From Methylacidiphilaceae bacterium UBA1321 (GTDB lineage: Bacteria > Verrucomicrobiota > Verrucomicrobiia > Methylacidiphilales > UBA1321), in assembly GCA_002306945.1 (NCBI GenBank), contig DBTH01000002.1, positions 1 through 16,915 of the forward strand: a stretch of DNA of 16,915 bases. Direction: 5' to 3'. The notes under the pieces were generated by a model that saw nothing but the letters and a program-made list of their open reading frames with translations, had not been told where the DNA came from and ran no database searches. A program made the position numbers and the translations under genes. This document shows, piece by piece, positions 6,703 to 14,838 of the stretch; positions within the stretch are counted from its first letter, which is position 1, and each line of letters begins with the position of its first letter.

Positions 6703-9168
6703 ATGAACGAAAAACTAATAAAATGTCTGGGGGGAATTGTTGCTGGCTTAAGCCTATCCTTGGCGACACCGGTATTTGGCCAAGCTACGGATAAACCGGA
6801 AACGACTCCCTCATTAACGAATGCACCCGCCGCTACTACAAGTTCCACAAGTTTGGGCACCATAGTGGTCAATGCGGAAGATTCGATCATGCCGACATCG
6901 CGGGATGTGAACTCTGTTTACGGGCTTGATATGAGTATTTTGGATACACCCCGTTCGGTCAGTGAGATTACGGTGGAGCAACTCCAGTCGCGCAATATTG
7001 AAAGTGTTACTCAGTTGGGGCAGTTTTCTGCGGGTACCTATACACCGAATCGCTATGGCATGGCCTCCGTTCCGGTGATTCGCGGAGATCTTGGTGAGCT
7101 GTACCAAAATGGGCAGCGTCTCCGGTATAATCGTAATGGTTACCCTGTGAGTTTTAATGCGGTCGAGGCGGTGGATGTGGTGAAGGGGCCCGCTCCTTCA
7201 GTCTATGGAACGGGCAATCAGGTGGGGGGATATGTCAACTTTCTGACCAAGCAAGCCTACTGGGATACATTTCATGGAGAAATGTCAGTCCAGTTTGGCG
7301 ATCTCTATCTGCGTCCGGAAGGTAATCCGTTGCGTGTCGAGTACAACCTGGATTTTGGTGCTCCCATCATTAAGGACGTCCTGGCCTACCGGGTCAGCTA
7401 TCTCGGTCGCAACGAGGAAGGTTACTATCAGAATACGCGAAACGATACGCAGGACATCTTTGGAACATTGGATTATAAGCCTTACTCCAACGTCCACATG
7501 CAGTTCACGGGGCAGTATTATAATGATCGCTATAATGAGGTCATTGGCGCTAACCGCGTTACGCAGGGATTGATTGATAATGGGACCTATGTGACGGGAA
7601 CAGCGCCGGGTGGTCCAAGTTTTATGACGGTCATTACACCCACTGGAACGACCAAGATTTATCCCTATCAAACTCTGAACGGGGCGGACGACAGCGCGCG
7701 TGCGCAAGTGGGGCTGGGGCAATTGATCACGACGATTAATGTGGATGACGATTTCACAATCGTGAATTCAACGCTCGGTCAATACAACGAGCACCGCAAG
7801 CTTTCACACTATGAGTATATCGAATATCAACCCGATGCGATCACCTTTGAAAATCGCACAGAGTTTCGCTTCAACTACGATATTCCTTATGGCAGTGACA
7901 AGCCGACCCCGGGCGTCGCGTCCAAGAGCTCGGACGGGAAAGATTTGAAGGGTATCGTTGCGCCGGAAAGCGATGGCGGTGAGATCTCTAATATTCTCAA
8001 TACGGGTCTTACAGAACGTTACGAGCACACCAAGGCCTATACGGAATACTACAATGAATATATTGGTGGATATGATCTCACCAGCAATATGTCGTTGACC
8101 TTGCCCTACGCCAACGGAGGTTATCCCAACGGCGCGGCAGGTGGATACGTGCCGATTCCGGGAACCAGTTACTATGCGAATTCCCAGTATAACACACTGG
8201 AATCGGATTTGGTTCAGGTGGGACCTTTCATAGAGCATATCTTCAAGTTCAACCCACAGTGGAGCTTGCTGGTCGGGGCTCGTGCGGATGTGAATGCGGC
8301 GCAGAGCAAAGATCCGCTGAATCCGGATGTGCAAGATTCCCTAACGGCAATCACGCACGGTTATAATGCGAGCTTAACCTACAAGCCTGTTGAATGGACA
8401 ACCACTTACATTACCTACAACCACACCCAGGCCTATGAAGGATCATATGACAGCGGTGGTATTGGTATGAATGACGGTAGAATCGGCATTGCCGACTTTC
8501 GCAAGGATAGCGATCTCTACGAAGCGGGTGCCAAGTTCGACTTCTTCAACAAGACCTTGTTTGCCGGAGTGGCGGGCTTTTACCAGACTCGTAATCAAAA
8601 TGACCGTTACGGTAATGCCAACCAGATTGAGTCTCGCGGTGTGGAAGTGGAAATGAGCTATCAGCCTGACAAGCATTTCAATCTCACGAGTAACTTCACA
8701 TGGATGGAAGCCAACTACAACAACATCGCTTCAGGTGAGGCTACCTTGAACTATGAAGATCTCTACCCTGCGGGCTATCAAATCCCCGGTGGCGGTGTTG
8801 GTACGGGCCTTGGCGCTCCCAATTTTGCATCGGGGCCCAAGGGAGACTATCGGGTGCCGGGAGTGCCGAATTTCCTCTTCAACGCGTATGCCACTTATAA
8901 GTTTGATTGTGGATTTGGCTTCAGCATTGGACCGCAGGTTCAAGGTGAGCAGACTGCGAACTTGAGCGGTAGTCTGAAGATTCCGGCTCAGTACACATGG
9001 AATGCATCAATCTTCTACGATCAACCCCGGTGGATGGCGAAGCTCGACTTTGTGAACTTTACCGATGAGCGCAATCTGAGTGCAACCGATCCAGGCTTCG
9101 CTGGTAATGATCTGATCCTCTATGAGCAACCCTTCTATATGAGGGCTTCCTTCAAGATGCGATTCTAA
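6703..9168 (+). CDS. TonB-dependent outer-membrane receptor
   Basis: An 821-residue outer-membrane importer. It has a signal peptide (about 1-27, ending near FGQA), then a low-complexity Thr/Ser/Ala linker and a likely TonB box GTIVVNAED (about 52-60). The plug domain (about 75-185) includes DTPRSVSEITVEQL and continues through RNIESVTQL, VPVIRGD (123-129) and VVKGPAPSVYGTG (159-171). The remainder is a beta-barrel of alternating aromatic strands, closing with a C-terminal phenylalanine in FKMRF. The plug style is that of siderophore-type receptors, but ligand type cannot be inferred safely and sugar or cobalamin-like ligands remain possible. No N-terminal STN signalling domain is seen, so it is unlikely to use FecR-type transmembrane signalling. 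It is followed on the same strand by exbB, exbD and tonB, giving the receptor a dedicated energy source. Confidence 0.95.
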   Translation: MNEKLIKCLGGIVAGLSLSLATPVFGQATDKPETTPSLTNAPAATTSSTSLGTIVVNAEDSIMPTSRDVNSVYGLDMSILDTPRSVSEITVEQLQSRNIESVTQLGQFSAGTYTPNRYGMASVPVIRGDLGELYQNGQRLRYNRNGYPVSFNAVEAVDVVKGPAPSVYGTGNQVGGYVNFLTKQAYWDTFHGEMSVQFGDLYLRPEGNPLRVEYNLDFGAPIIKDVLAYRVSYLGRNEEGYYQNTRNDTQDIFGTLDYKPYSNVHMQFTGQYYNDRYNEVIGANRVTQGLIDNGTYVTGTAPGGPSFMTVITPTGTTKIYPYQTLNGADDSARAQVGLGQLITTINVDDDFTIVNSTLGQYNEHRKLSHYEYIEYQPDAITFENRTEFRFNYDIPYGSDKPTPGVASKSSDGKDLKGIVAPESDGGEISNILNTGLTERYEHTKAYTEYYNEYIGGYDLTSNMSLTLPYANGGYPNGAAGGYVPIPGTSYYANSQYNTLESDLVQVGPFIEHIFKFNPQWSLLVGARADVNAAQSKDPLNPDVQDSLTAITHGYNASLTYKPVEWTTTYITYNHTQAYEGSYDSGGIGMNDGRIGIADFRKDSDLYEAGAKFDFFNKTLFAGVAGFYQTRNQNDRYGNANQIESRGVEVEMSYQPDKHFNLTSNFTWMEANYNNIASGEATLNYEDLYPAGYQIPGGGVGTGLGAPNFASGPKGDYRVPGVPNFLFNAYATYKFDCGFGFSIGPQVQGEQTANLSGSLKIPAQYTWNASIFYDQPRWMAKLDFVNFTDERNLSATDPGFAGNDLILYEQPFYMRASFKMRF

Positions 9169-9287
9169 TAACCAACCCAAAACTGAAATCAAACCAAGAA
9201 AACACTGATTGAAAACGGATCTGTTGGCATGAATTGAGCTGCTAACCGGTCTATAAGAATAAACCATAGTCCAAATAAGAAATATAT

Positions 9288-9965
9288 ATGAGTATAAGCC
9301 TGCTTATTCAGTACTTCATTAAGGGTGGGTGGATTATGTGGCCGATCCTGGCCACATCACTCACGGCATTTTCTGTCATCATTGAGCGTATTATTTGGTG
9401 GAAGACCGAGAAAGGGAAGCGGGACGATGAGCGTTTGATCAAGGTTTATGCCGCCATGGAAAAAGGGGATTTGAAAGTAGCATCCGGTTTAGCCCGAACA
9501 TCCCAGGACCCCATTCTGCGAGTGATCTGGCATGGATTGAACCACTACCATTCTTCTCTTGAGGGAGCATTGCAAGTGGCGGCGGCCATTGAACTCAAAC
9601 GGGCTGGCCGGTTTTTGGTGGTGATGGATACGATTGTGACCTTGGCGCCGCTTTTGGGTTTGATTGGAACGGTTACCGGACTCATGCGTTCGTTCTTCAG
9701 TCTGGGATCGGCGGAGATTTCGGCGGAAGCGCTGACAGGAGGTATTGCCGAAGCGTTGATTGCAACGGCCTGCGGCTTGAGCATTGCCGTGGTGTGTCTG
9801 ATTGCGCTCAATGTTTGTTCGGCAGCCGTGGCCGAGTTTCAATTTGAACTTCAGAATGCCTGTACCAATACAGAGGTCTTGCTGAAGACTGCCAAGTCAC
9901 AAGCCGAATCCACTCCAACCGCAACCGTTATTGAACATGAGACTAATCTCGCCGCTACCGCATAG
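9288..9965 (+). CDS. exbB: ExbB/TolQ-type proton channel subunit
   Basis: A 225-residue MotA/TolQ/ExbB-family inner-membrane protein. Three membrane segments are apparent. The first is at about 12-33. The second, about 113-135, carries the family pattern APLLGLIGTVTGL. The third is at about 150-178 and carries GIAEALIATACGLSIAV. The long cytoplasmic loop between the first and second segments is typical. In the complex, ExbB pentamers surround ExbD and pass protons to energise TonB. The 119-bp gap after the receptor shows no clear terminator or promoter. The Shine-Dalgarno is weak (AAGA about 10 nt upstream). The short C-terminal tail, after about residue 200, is rich in Ala, Thr and Glu and is encoded partly in the stretch shared with exbD. 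TolQ of a Tol system is unlikely because TonB, not TolA, follows. Confidence 0.93.
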   Translation: MSISLLIQYFIKGGWIMWPILATSLTAFSVIIERIIWWKTEKGKRDDERLIKVYAAMEKGDLKVASGLARTSQDPILRVIWHGLNHYHSSLEGALQVAAAIELKRAGRFLVVMDTIVTLAPLLGLIGTVTGLMRSFFSLGSAEISAEALTGGIAEALIATACGLSIAVVCLIALNVCSAAVAEFQFELQNACTNTEVLLKTAKSQAESTPTATVIEHETNLAATA

Positions 9966-10374
9966 AAAAGGGCGTTTGGAAATCATTCCCTTGATCGATA
10001 TTTTGTTCTTCCTGCTTGCTTCATTTATGATTGTGAGCATGGCCAAGATCAAGGTGAACTCGCTCAAGATCAATCTGCCGACAGATGTTCCTTCGGTTCA
10101 ACGTGAAACGAAACAGGACTTTGTCTCGGTTTCGATCAATGCACAGGGTCAGGTGCAGATTGAGAAGGAATTGATCACCAGCAAAGACGCGCTCCTGCCA
10201 AAGTTGCAGGAAATATACGCCAAAAACAAAGATCAGAAGATATTGATTTCGGCGGACAAAGATTCAACGCATGAAGAAATGATGGTGCTGTTGGGTAAGG
10301 TTCGTGCCGCGGGTTTCCAGAAAGTTGCCTTTACAATCAAGGCTGGAGGTTCGAAACCAATGGCAACACCCTGA
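9937..10374 (+). CDS. exbD: ExbD/TolR-type proton channel subunit
   Basis: About 145 residues, with the single N-terminal membrane helix of ExbD (about 15-37). It contains the essential proton-carrying aspartate at position 21 in IIPLIDILFF. The periplasmic domain (about 45-145) ends with the family-like segment LISADKDSTHEEM, then VLLGKVRAAG. I place the start at ATG 9937 rather than TTG 9931; both are in frame and neither has a Shine-Dalgarno. The gene overlaps the end of exbB by 29 nt, so translation is probably coupled to exbB. ExbD dimers sit inside the ExbB ring and relay proton-motive force to TonB. Confidence 0.92.
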   Translation: MRLISPLPHRKGRLEIIPLIDILFFLLASFMIVSMAKIKVNSLKINLPTDVPSVQRETKQDFVSVSINAQGQVQIEKELITSKDALLPKLQEIYAKNKDQKILISADKDSTHEEMMVLLGKVRAAGFQKVAFTIKAGGSKPMATP

Positions 10375-10404
10375 ATATCGATTGTCGTCAGATCGGAATG
10401 TCAT

Positions 10405-11079
10405 ATGAGTAGCGCTGTGCTTTCTCTCTATTCTTATCCGAAGGAACCCTTCCGCATGGGTTGGGCGGGATTCGGCTCCGTCATGTTCCATGTTTTTCTC
10501 GCATTGATGATAGGAACCGTTGCGTATCTCCAGCATGACAAAACATTAAAGGAACTCATGTTGGAAGGTGGCGCCATCGCTGAATCCGGGCCTGCGGCTG
10601 AGCAGGAAATGAGTGTGGTCTTGCAGACGGACGAGCCGGATGAGGTTCCTCCCGTAGAGAATCCTGAATTTGCGCGCGAAATCGAAAAACCGAAGCCAGT
10701 CGAAAAAGTCGTGGAGGAACCCAAGCCAGTGGCCGAAACGCCGGCTCCTCCCGCACCCCGGCCAAAGTATACGGCGCAGGGGGCTACGGGTAGTGGTGAG
10801 AGCATGTCAGCGTCAAAGTTGGTTGTAGGTTCGAGCGGTTTCCCGCGGCCGGGTTATCCGTTTGCAGCTCGTAAGGCGCGTCAAAGCGGTACCGTGCTTC
10901 TGTCGGTACAGTTCGATGGATCGGGGCGCGCCGCAGCGGTAAGCGTCATTCAATCCAGCGGAGTGTCCGTTCTCGATAGCAACTCACGCACCTTCGTCCG
11001 GGCTAATTGGCAAAATCCCTCCTTTGCCGGTAAGGTCGTTACTGTTCCGATTGAATATAATCTGACAATCAATCAATAG
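10405..11079 (+). CDS. tonB: TonB energy transducer
   Basis: A 224-residue TonB protein. A short cytoplasmic start precedes the membrane anchor (about 21-42), which contains the SxxxH motif (Ser25, His29) that contacts the ExbB-ExbD motor. A Pro/Glu/Lys-rich periplasmic linker follows (about 75-125, with repeated EKPKPVEK and EEPKPVAE units). The C-terminal TonB domain (about 145-224) shows the YP motif in RPGYPFAARKARQSGTVLL and ends with a strand IEYNLTIN that would pair with the receptor TonB box. It follows exbD by 30 bp, closing the receptor-exbB-exbD-tonB cluster. The compact C-terminal domain is of the generic energy-transducer type rather than the long enterobacterial form. Confidence 0.92.
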   Translation: MSSAVLSLYSYPKEPFRMGWAGFGSVMFHVFLALMIGTVAYLQHDKTLKELMLEGGAIAESGPAAEQEMSVVLQTDEPDEVPPVENPEFAREIEKPKPVEKVVEEPKPVAETPAPPAPRPKYTAQGATGSGESMSASKLVVGSSGFPRPGYPFAARKARQSGTVLLSVQFDGSGRAAAVSVIQSSGVSVLDSNSRTFVRANWQNPSFAGKVVTVPIEYNLTINQ

Positions 11080-11090
11080 AGATTTTCTAT
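11076..11090. other. Short palindrome across two convergent stop codons
   Basis: ATAGA (11076-11080) and TCTAT (11086-11090) flank a 5-nt spacer. The plus-strand tonB stop (TAG, 11077-11079) and the minus-strand amidase stop (TAG, 11089-11087) fall in opposite arms. The convergent gap is only 7 bp, so no ordinary intrinsic terminator fits between the operons. The AT-rich 5-bp stem is too weak to be a convincing terminator alone. Confidence 0.3.
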
Positions 11091-12400
11091 AACCACTGGC
11101 TTAAATTATGAGCCAGTTCGATCAGTTTGATTTCTTCTTTTTGCGGAGCAGCGACTTGCCAGCCAAATATCATTTCTGTATTTCCCCAGGGGAAAGTCAG
11201 TACCGGGAGACCTGCTAAACTGAAAGGCGTTGTCAATTGTAACAATTCGCCTCTGCGGGCATCCTGACACTCTGCGACCATTAATTTCGTGAAAGGACAG
11301 GCCGGAGCAAAAAGAAAATCGTAATCCTTCCAGAGGCTTTGAATTTGTGAGACGAGCAAGTGACGGTTCCACTGATGCAGCGCGTACTCTTCATTAGTCA
11401 GTGCAAGTCCTTTTTCTAATCGTTCGCGAATCACCGGGTCGTAATCATGCGCGCGTTGTTGCATATATTGTTTGTGGACGTTAACTACCTCAAACGATTG
11501 TAAGGCTGAGAAAATTTTAGGAGCATTGCAGAAAATCGGCATTGGGTGGAAATCCACCGTTCGGCAGAGTGGGCGAAGGGCTTCGCTGAGTTCAATGTAG
11601 ACTTTTTGGATATTGGACTCACACGAAGCCAGCCAGTCTCCAGTTAAAAAAGCGATACGATACAAACCCGACTGAGGCTTGGGAATTGGTTTGCATGTAA
11701 GGGCGGAATAGCAAAACGGCAGATCGCCGAGATGTCGCTGGATCCAGCCGCATGTATCGTAACTCGGTGCGAGCGGAAACATCCCTTTCGTATATTTCGG
11801 GGAAACGGTGTGACGAAATCCGACGAGTCCACACAGGGCGCTTGGAACACGGATGGAGCCGCCGGTATCTGTGCCAAGGCCGATGTAGGCTGACGAGCTC
11901 TGCACGCTGGCAGCCGCACCGCTGCTAGAACCGCCCGCCAGACGTTCGGGAAAAAGAGGCTGAGTGCATGGGCCAAAGGTGCGATTCTCGCCAGTCAATC
12001 CGTAAGCAAACTCGTTGAGATGCGTTTTACCGATGATAACGGCTCCTGTCCGTTTCCATGCGGCAACATACCTGGAATCGCTTTTTGGGATCGGGCGAGT
12101 TGAGGCATAGAATCCAGATCCGCAAGTTGTCGGTTGATTGGCGCAATCGAAAAGATCTTTAACGCTGATCGGAATTCCATGAAGTGGGCGCTTCAGTGGA
12201 TCGGCGGGTGGTCCCAATTTATCCAGTACTTCCGCTTCCTTGAGGGCATTTTCGTTTAGATGGAGGTAGGCTCCGCGGGAGTGATACTGTTGTTCCTTTT
12301 CAAGGGCTTCTTCCACCAAGGAACGAACTGTGATTTGACGGTTACGGATTTTTGTGCAAATCCCCTGAATTGACTCATCAGTTGCACCAATGGCCATCAT
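11087..12400 (-). CDS. Amidase-signature family hydrolase
   Basis: A 437-residue cytoplasmic enzyme of the amidase-signature family, which hydrolyses amide C-N bonds. The Ser-cisSer-Lys triad is readable: Lys81 in PISVKDLFD, Ser158 at the start of the GGSSSGAAASV glycine/serine stretch, and nucleophile Ser182 in GTDTGGSIRVPS. The Ser-Ser spacing of 24 matches characterised members. There is no signal peptide. The family also includes GatA, but no gatB or gatC partner is nearby and the operon is catabolic in character, so a small-molecule amidase is favoured. It starts with ATGATG and overlaps the DUF3891 gene by ATGA. It is the last gene of the minus-strand operon, ending 7 bp from tonB. Confidence 0.92.
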   Translation of the reverse strand: MMAIGATDESIQGICTKIRNRQITVRSLVEEALEKEQQYHSRGAYLHLNENALKEAEVLDKLGPPADPLKRPLHGIPISVKDLFDCANQPTTCGSGFYASTRPIPKSDSRYVAAWKRTGAVIIGKTHLNEFAYGLTGENRTFGPCTQPLFPERLAGGSSSGAAASVQSSSAYIGLGTDTGGSIRVPSALCGLVGFRHTVSPKYTKGMFPLAPSYDTCGWIQRHLGDLPFCYSALTCKPIPKPQSGLYRIAFLTGDWLASCESNIQKVYIELSEALRPLCRTVDFHPMPIFCNAPKIFSALQSFEVVNVHKQYMQQRAHDYDPVIRERLEKGLALTNEEYALHQWNRHLLVSQIQSLWKDYDFLFAPACPFTKLMVAECQDARRGELLQLTTPFSLAGLPVLTFPWGNTEMIFGWQVAAPQKEEIKLIELAHNLSQWL

Positions 12401-13221
12401 GGCGCTACGATCGTAATTTCTTTCCGCTGCACCGGCGCTTGAGCATAGAGGTCTTGCAATTGTTCTGCAGATTCGAAGGTTTCCCTATATACTTTGCGAT
12501 AAGGGATTGTGAACTTATGGCAAGTGCCGCTGAGGGGGTAAGGATCTAGCGAGAATACTCCGCTAGCCTTAGGGTGGACGGCAATTCGGTGTCGAGTACC
12601 GTTCATAGTCAGGAACTCGTGAAGAAGGTCTGCCGGCTTATCATAGTCGACACACGACATCAGGGAGAGGTTGTCGCATCCTTGCAACATTCGGAAGTAT
12701 TCCTGGAAGGTCGCGTCGCTCAAACTGTCAGATGGATATTTCCCGCTCTGGGCGAGTTGTTTTCGCAACTCCATCTGCTTTTCCCGGTGTTCTACAAGAA
12801 AGGAGTCCAGTAGAGAAAGTTCTTCTGTCCGTATCGTACTGCGATCCGCTCTTTCCGAGAGTAGATTATAGGTATGCATTGAGATCAAAACGGCTGCATA
12901 GGGATTGCGCCTGGCGATTATATCGAGAGCTTTACGGCGCACATTGAGGTAGTCCGGCAGATCGATTTCTTCAAAGGCTGCGTATTTTCCGACCAGTTCT
13001 ATCGAAAAGGCGCTCGGTTTTCCTTGTCGCGTGATTTGAGGTAATCTATCGCGCTCCCGCCATCCATCATCGTGGCAGTGAATTCCCTCGAGCACATCCT
13101 TGCGCGGTTGCGGATTGGGGAAAAGATTGTTACCCCACTGGGTACCAAATTCTCCCGCGAGGGCGGCGTGGTCGACATGTGTGATTAATATCCATCCGTC
13201 TGAATCCCATTTTCTCAGCAT
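12397..13221 (-). CDS. DUF3891-family protein, possible metal-dependent enzyme
   Basis: A 274-residue soluble protein matching the DUF3891 pattern: an opening GWILITHVDHAALAGEF (about 9-25), then a GIHCHDDGW core (about 46-54) and LISMHTYNLLSERAD (112-126). The conserved His15, His18, His48, His50, Asp51, Asp52 and His116 are spaced like the ligands of an alpha-helical metallohydrolase (HD-like), but that role is inference; the family has no function I can name. There is no signal peptide or membrane segment. It lies between the ABC permease (6-bp gap) and the amidase (4-bp overlap), so a role in processing the imported compound is plausible. No Shine-Dalgarno is seen, which suggests coupled translation from the permease gene. 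Confidence 0.82.
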   Translation of the reverse strand: MLRKWDSDGWILITHVDHAALAGEFGTQWGNNLFPNPQPRKDVLEGIHCHDDGWRERDRLPQITRQGKPSAFSIELVGKYAAFEEIDLPDYLNVRRKALDIIARRNPYAAVLISMHTYNLLSERADRSTIRTEELSLLDSFLVEHREKQMELRKQLAQSGKYPSDSLSDATFQEYFRMLQGCDNLSLMSCVDYDKPADLLHEFLTMNGTRHRIAVHPKASGVFSLDPYPLSGTCHKFTIPYRKVYRETFESAEQLQDLYAQAPVQRKEITIVAP

Positions 13222-13227
13222 AATTTT

Positions 13228-14022
13228 TTATTGTTCGCTTGTGATTGATTCGTGCCAGTGCCGCAGGAAAAGCCACTCGGCGGTTGATACGGCAAAAAAG
13301 AAGAGCAATCCCATGAGTGAAGAAATCAGGACGATGGCAAACAGATAGGGCGTTTGCAGTTGGCTGAGCGCGTAAATCGAAGCGTAACCCAGTCCGCCAT
13401 GTCCTACGGAAGTGCTGCCCGCGAATGTCTCGCCTACCAGCGCCCCGATGACGGCGGCACCTGAGGCGATGCGCAAGCCCACAAAAATATTGGGCAGGGC
13501 GTGAGGCAATCTCAGTTTGAAGAGAGTGGTGTAGGTCGATGTGTTAGACATGCGAAAGAGATCGAGCAGATTTTGCTCAACGCTGATGAGTCCTTGCGTG
13601 ACGTTTGCAATGATGGGTGGCACGCAAATCAGGAAGGCGATGAATAACACGGTCAACATGCTGTTGCCTAGCCAGAGAATCAGTAAAGGACTAATGGCCA
13701 CCACAGGGATCGTTTGCAGCAGAACTACGTAAGGAAGTAGGGAACGCCGCACAGTGGGCGCTACGGCAAACAACAGCGAAATAGCGATTCCAACCGCGCC
13801 GCTCAGGATGAATCCGCCGAGGGCTTCCTGGGCTGTGATGAAAAATGCGGAGAGCAATTCAGCGGCTCGATCGGGAAATACTTTCAGAATGTCGAGAGGG
13901 CTTGGCAGTAAATACGGAGGTAGATTGCCGAGACGGATGATAAAATGCCACAGAGAGAGAAAGCCAATGAAGATGATCACTGGTAACTGGTATTTCCTGC
14001 GAAAAGCCTGGAGTTTATTCAT
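13228..14022 (-). CDS. ABC transporter permease, nitrate/sulfonate/taurine type
   Basis: A 264-residue BPD_transp_1 permease with about six membrane segments (about 13-31, 64-87, 96-117, 120-143, 180-200, 227-247). The coupling-loop region falls at about 150-183 (LLDLFRMSN through LRLPHALPNIFVGLRI), resembling the EAA loop of SsuC/TauC/ThiX-type permeases. The usual loop glycine appears to be Asn160. These permeases import small organic anions, pyrimidines or vitamin precursors with a periplasmic binding protein, which is not present in this window. It overlaps the ATPase gene by ATGA and is followed at 6 bp by the DUF3891 gene. A modest AAGG lies upstream of its ATG inside the ATPase coding sequence. 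Confidence 0.92.
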   Translation of the reverse strand: MNKLQAFRRKYQLPVIIFIGFLSLWHFIIRLGNLPPYLLPSPLDILKVFPDRAAELLSAFFITAQEALGGFILSGAVGIAISLLFAVAPTVRRSLLPYVVLLQTIPVVAISPLLILWLGNSMLTVLFIAFLICVPPIIANVTQGLISVEQNLLDLFRMSNTSTYTTLFKLRLPHALPNIFVGLRIASGAAVIGALVGETFAGSTSVGHGGLGYASIYALSQLQTPYLFAIVLISSLMGLLFFFAVSTAEWLFLRHWHESITSEQ

Positions 14023-14834
14023 GTCGTGTGAGCCTTGTGCAAGGCGGCGGAGACTTCGCCGACAAGTTTGAGATAGTGGGGGCTTGAACGTAGTTCCGCC
14101 GTTCTCACATCGGGAAGATCAATTGGGATGTCATAGGCGAGACGTCCCGGATTGGCTTGGAGAACGAAGACGCGATTCGAAAGAAAGACGGCCTCTGCCA
14201 CGGAGTGGGTGACAAAAAAAGCGGTCCATTTTTGTTGTTGCTTGATGCGCAGGAGTTCTTCGTTCAGCCGATTTCGTGTCATCTCATCAAGCGCGCCAAA
14301 CGGTTCGTCCATTAAGAGAAGTTTTGGAGAACTGGCGAGAGCGCGGGCGATTGAAACCCGCATTTTCATGCCGCCCGAAAGCTGCCGCGGATAGAGATCG
14401 GCTGCATCCTGCAAGCCGACCAGGGTGAGCAATTCCTTAATCTTTGGCGAGCGACGAGGCAGGCTGATGCCTTCCAATTCGAGTGTTAGGGCTACATTTT
14501 TCTCTACAGTACGCCAGGGCAAAAGGGTCGCATCCTGAAATACAAACGAGGTGATTTCGCGCGCATTTTGCGTGGTCATTCCATCGATGGTGATGGAACC
14601 CGAACAACTCGTCATTAATCCGGATAGAAGCCGCAAAATGGTCGACTTGCCGCAGCCTGAGGGGCCGATCAGACTGACAAATTCCCCCGATTGTACATCG
14701 AAGCTCAATTCGTTAAGCACGCGTCGTCCATTACCGAATCCTTTATTGAGCCGTTTGACCGATACGAAGGAAGGCTGTTGAACGCGCCCACTTTCAATCG
14801 GAATGATTTGCGATGTGGCGAGATTGAGGTGCAT
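14019..14834 (-). CDS. ABC transporter ATP-binding protein, SsuB/TauB type
   Basis: A 271-residue ATPase of the nitrate/sulfonate/taurine importer class. Walker A is GPSGCGKST (57-65), the Q-loop glutamine is at 100 in FVFQDATLLPW, the signature is LSGGM (152-156), Walker B is LLLMDE (172-177) and the H-loop His is at 210 in FFVTHSVAEA. The two-helix EPFGALDEMTR stretch is typical of this subgroup. About 25 residues precede the usual domain start and may be a genuine extension or an over-long start; no Shine-Dalgarno resolves it. It lies 4 bp after the CocE gene and overlaps the permease gene. The matching substrate-binding protein is probably encoded upstream, beyond the right edge. Confidence 0.95.
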   Translation of the reverse strand: MHLNLATSQIIPIESGRVQQPSFVSVKRLNKGFGNGRRVLNELSFDVQSGEFVSLIGPSGCGKSTILRLLSGLMTSCSGSITIDGMTTQNAREITSFVFQDATLLPWRTVEKNVALTLELEGISLPRRSPKIKELLTLVGLQDAADLYPRQLSGGMKMRVSIARALASSPKLLLMDEPFGALDEMTRNRLNEELLRIKQQQKWTAFFVTHSVAEAVFLSNRVFVLQANPGRLAYDIPIDLPDVRTAELRSSPHYLKLVGEVSAALHKAHTT

Positions 14835-14838
14835 AGGT

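Noticed and set aside
9931..9936. TTG as the exbD start
   Set aside because: It adds only two residues before an in-frame ATG (9937) and neither has a Shine-Dalgarno; ATG is the more economical choice.
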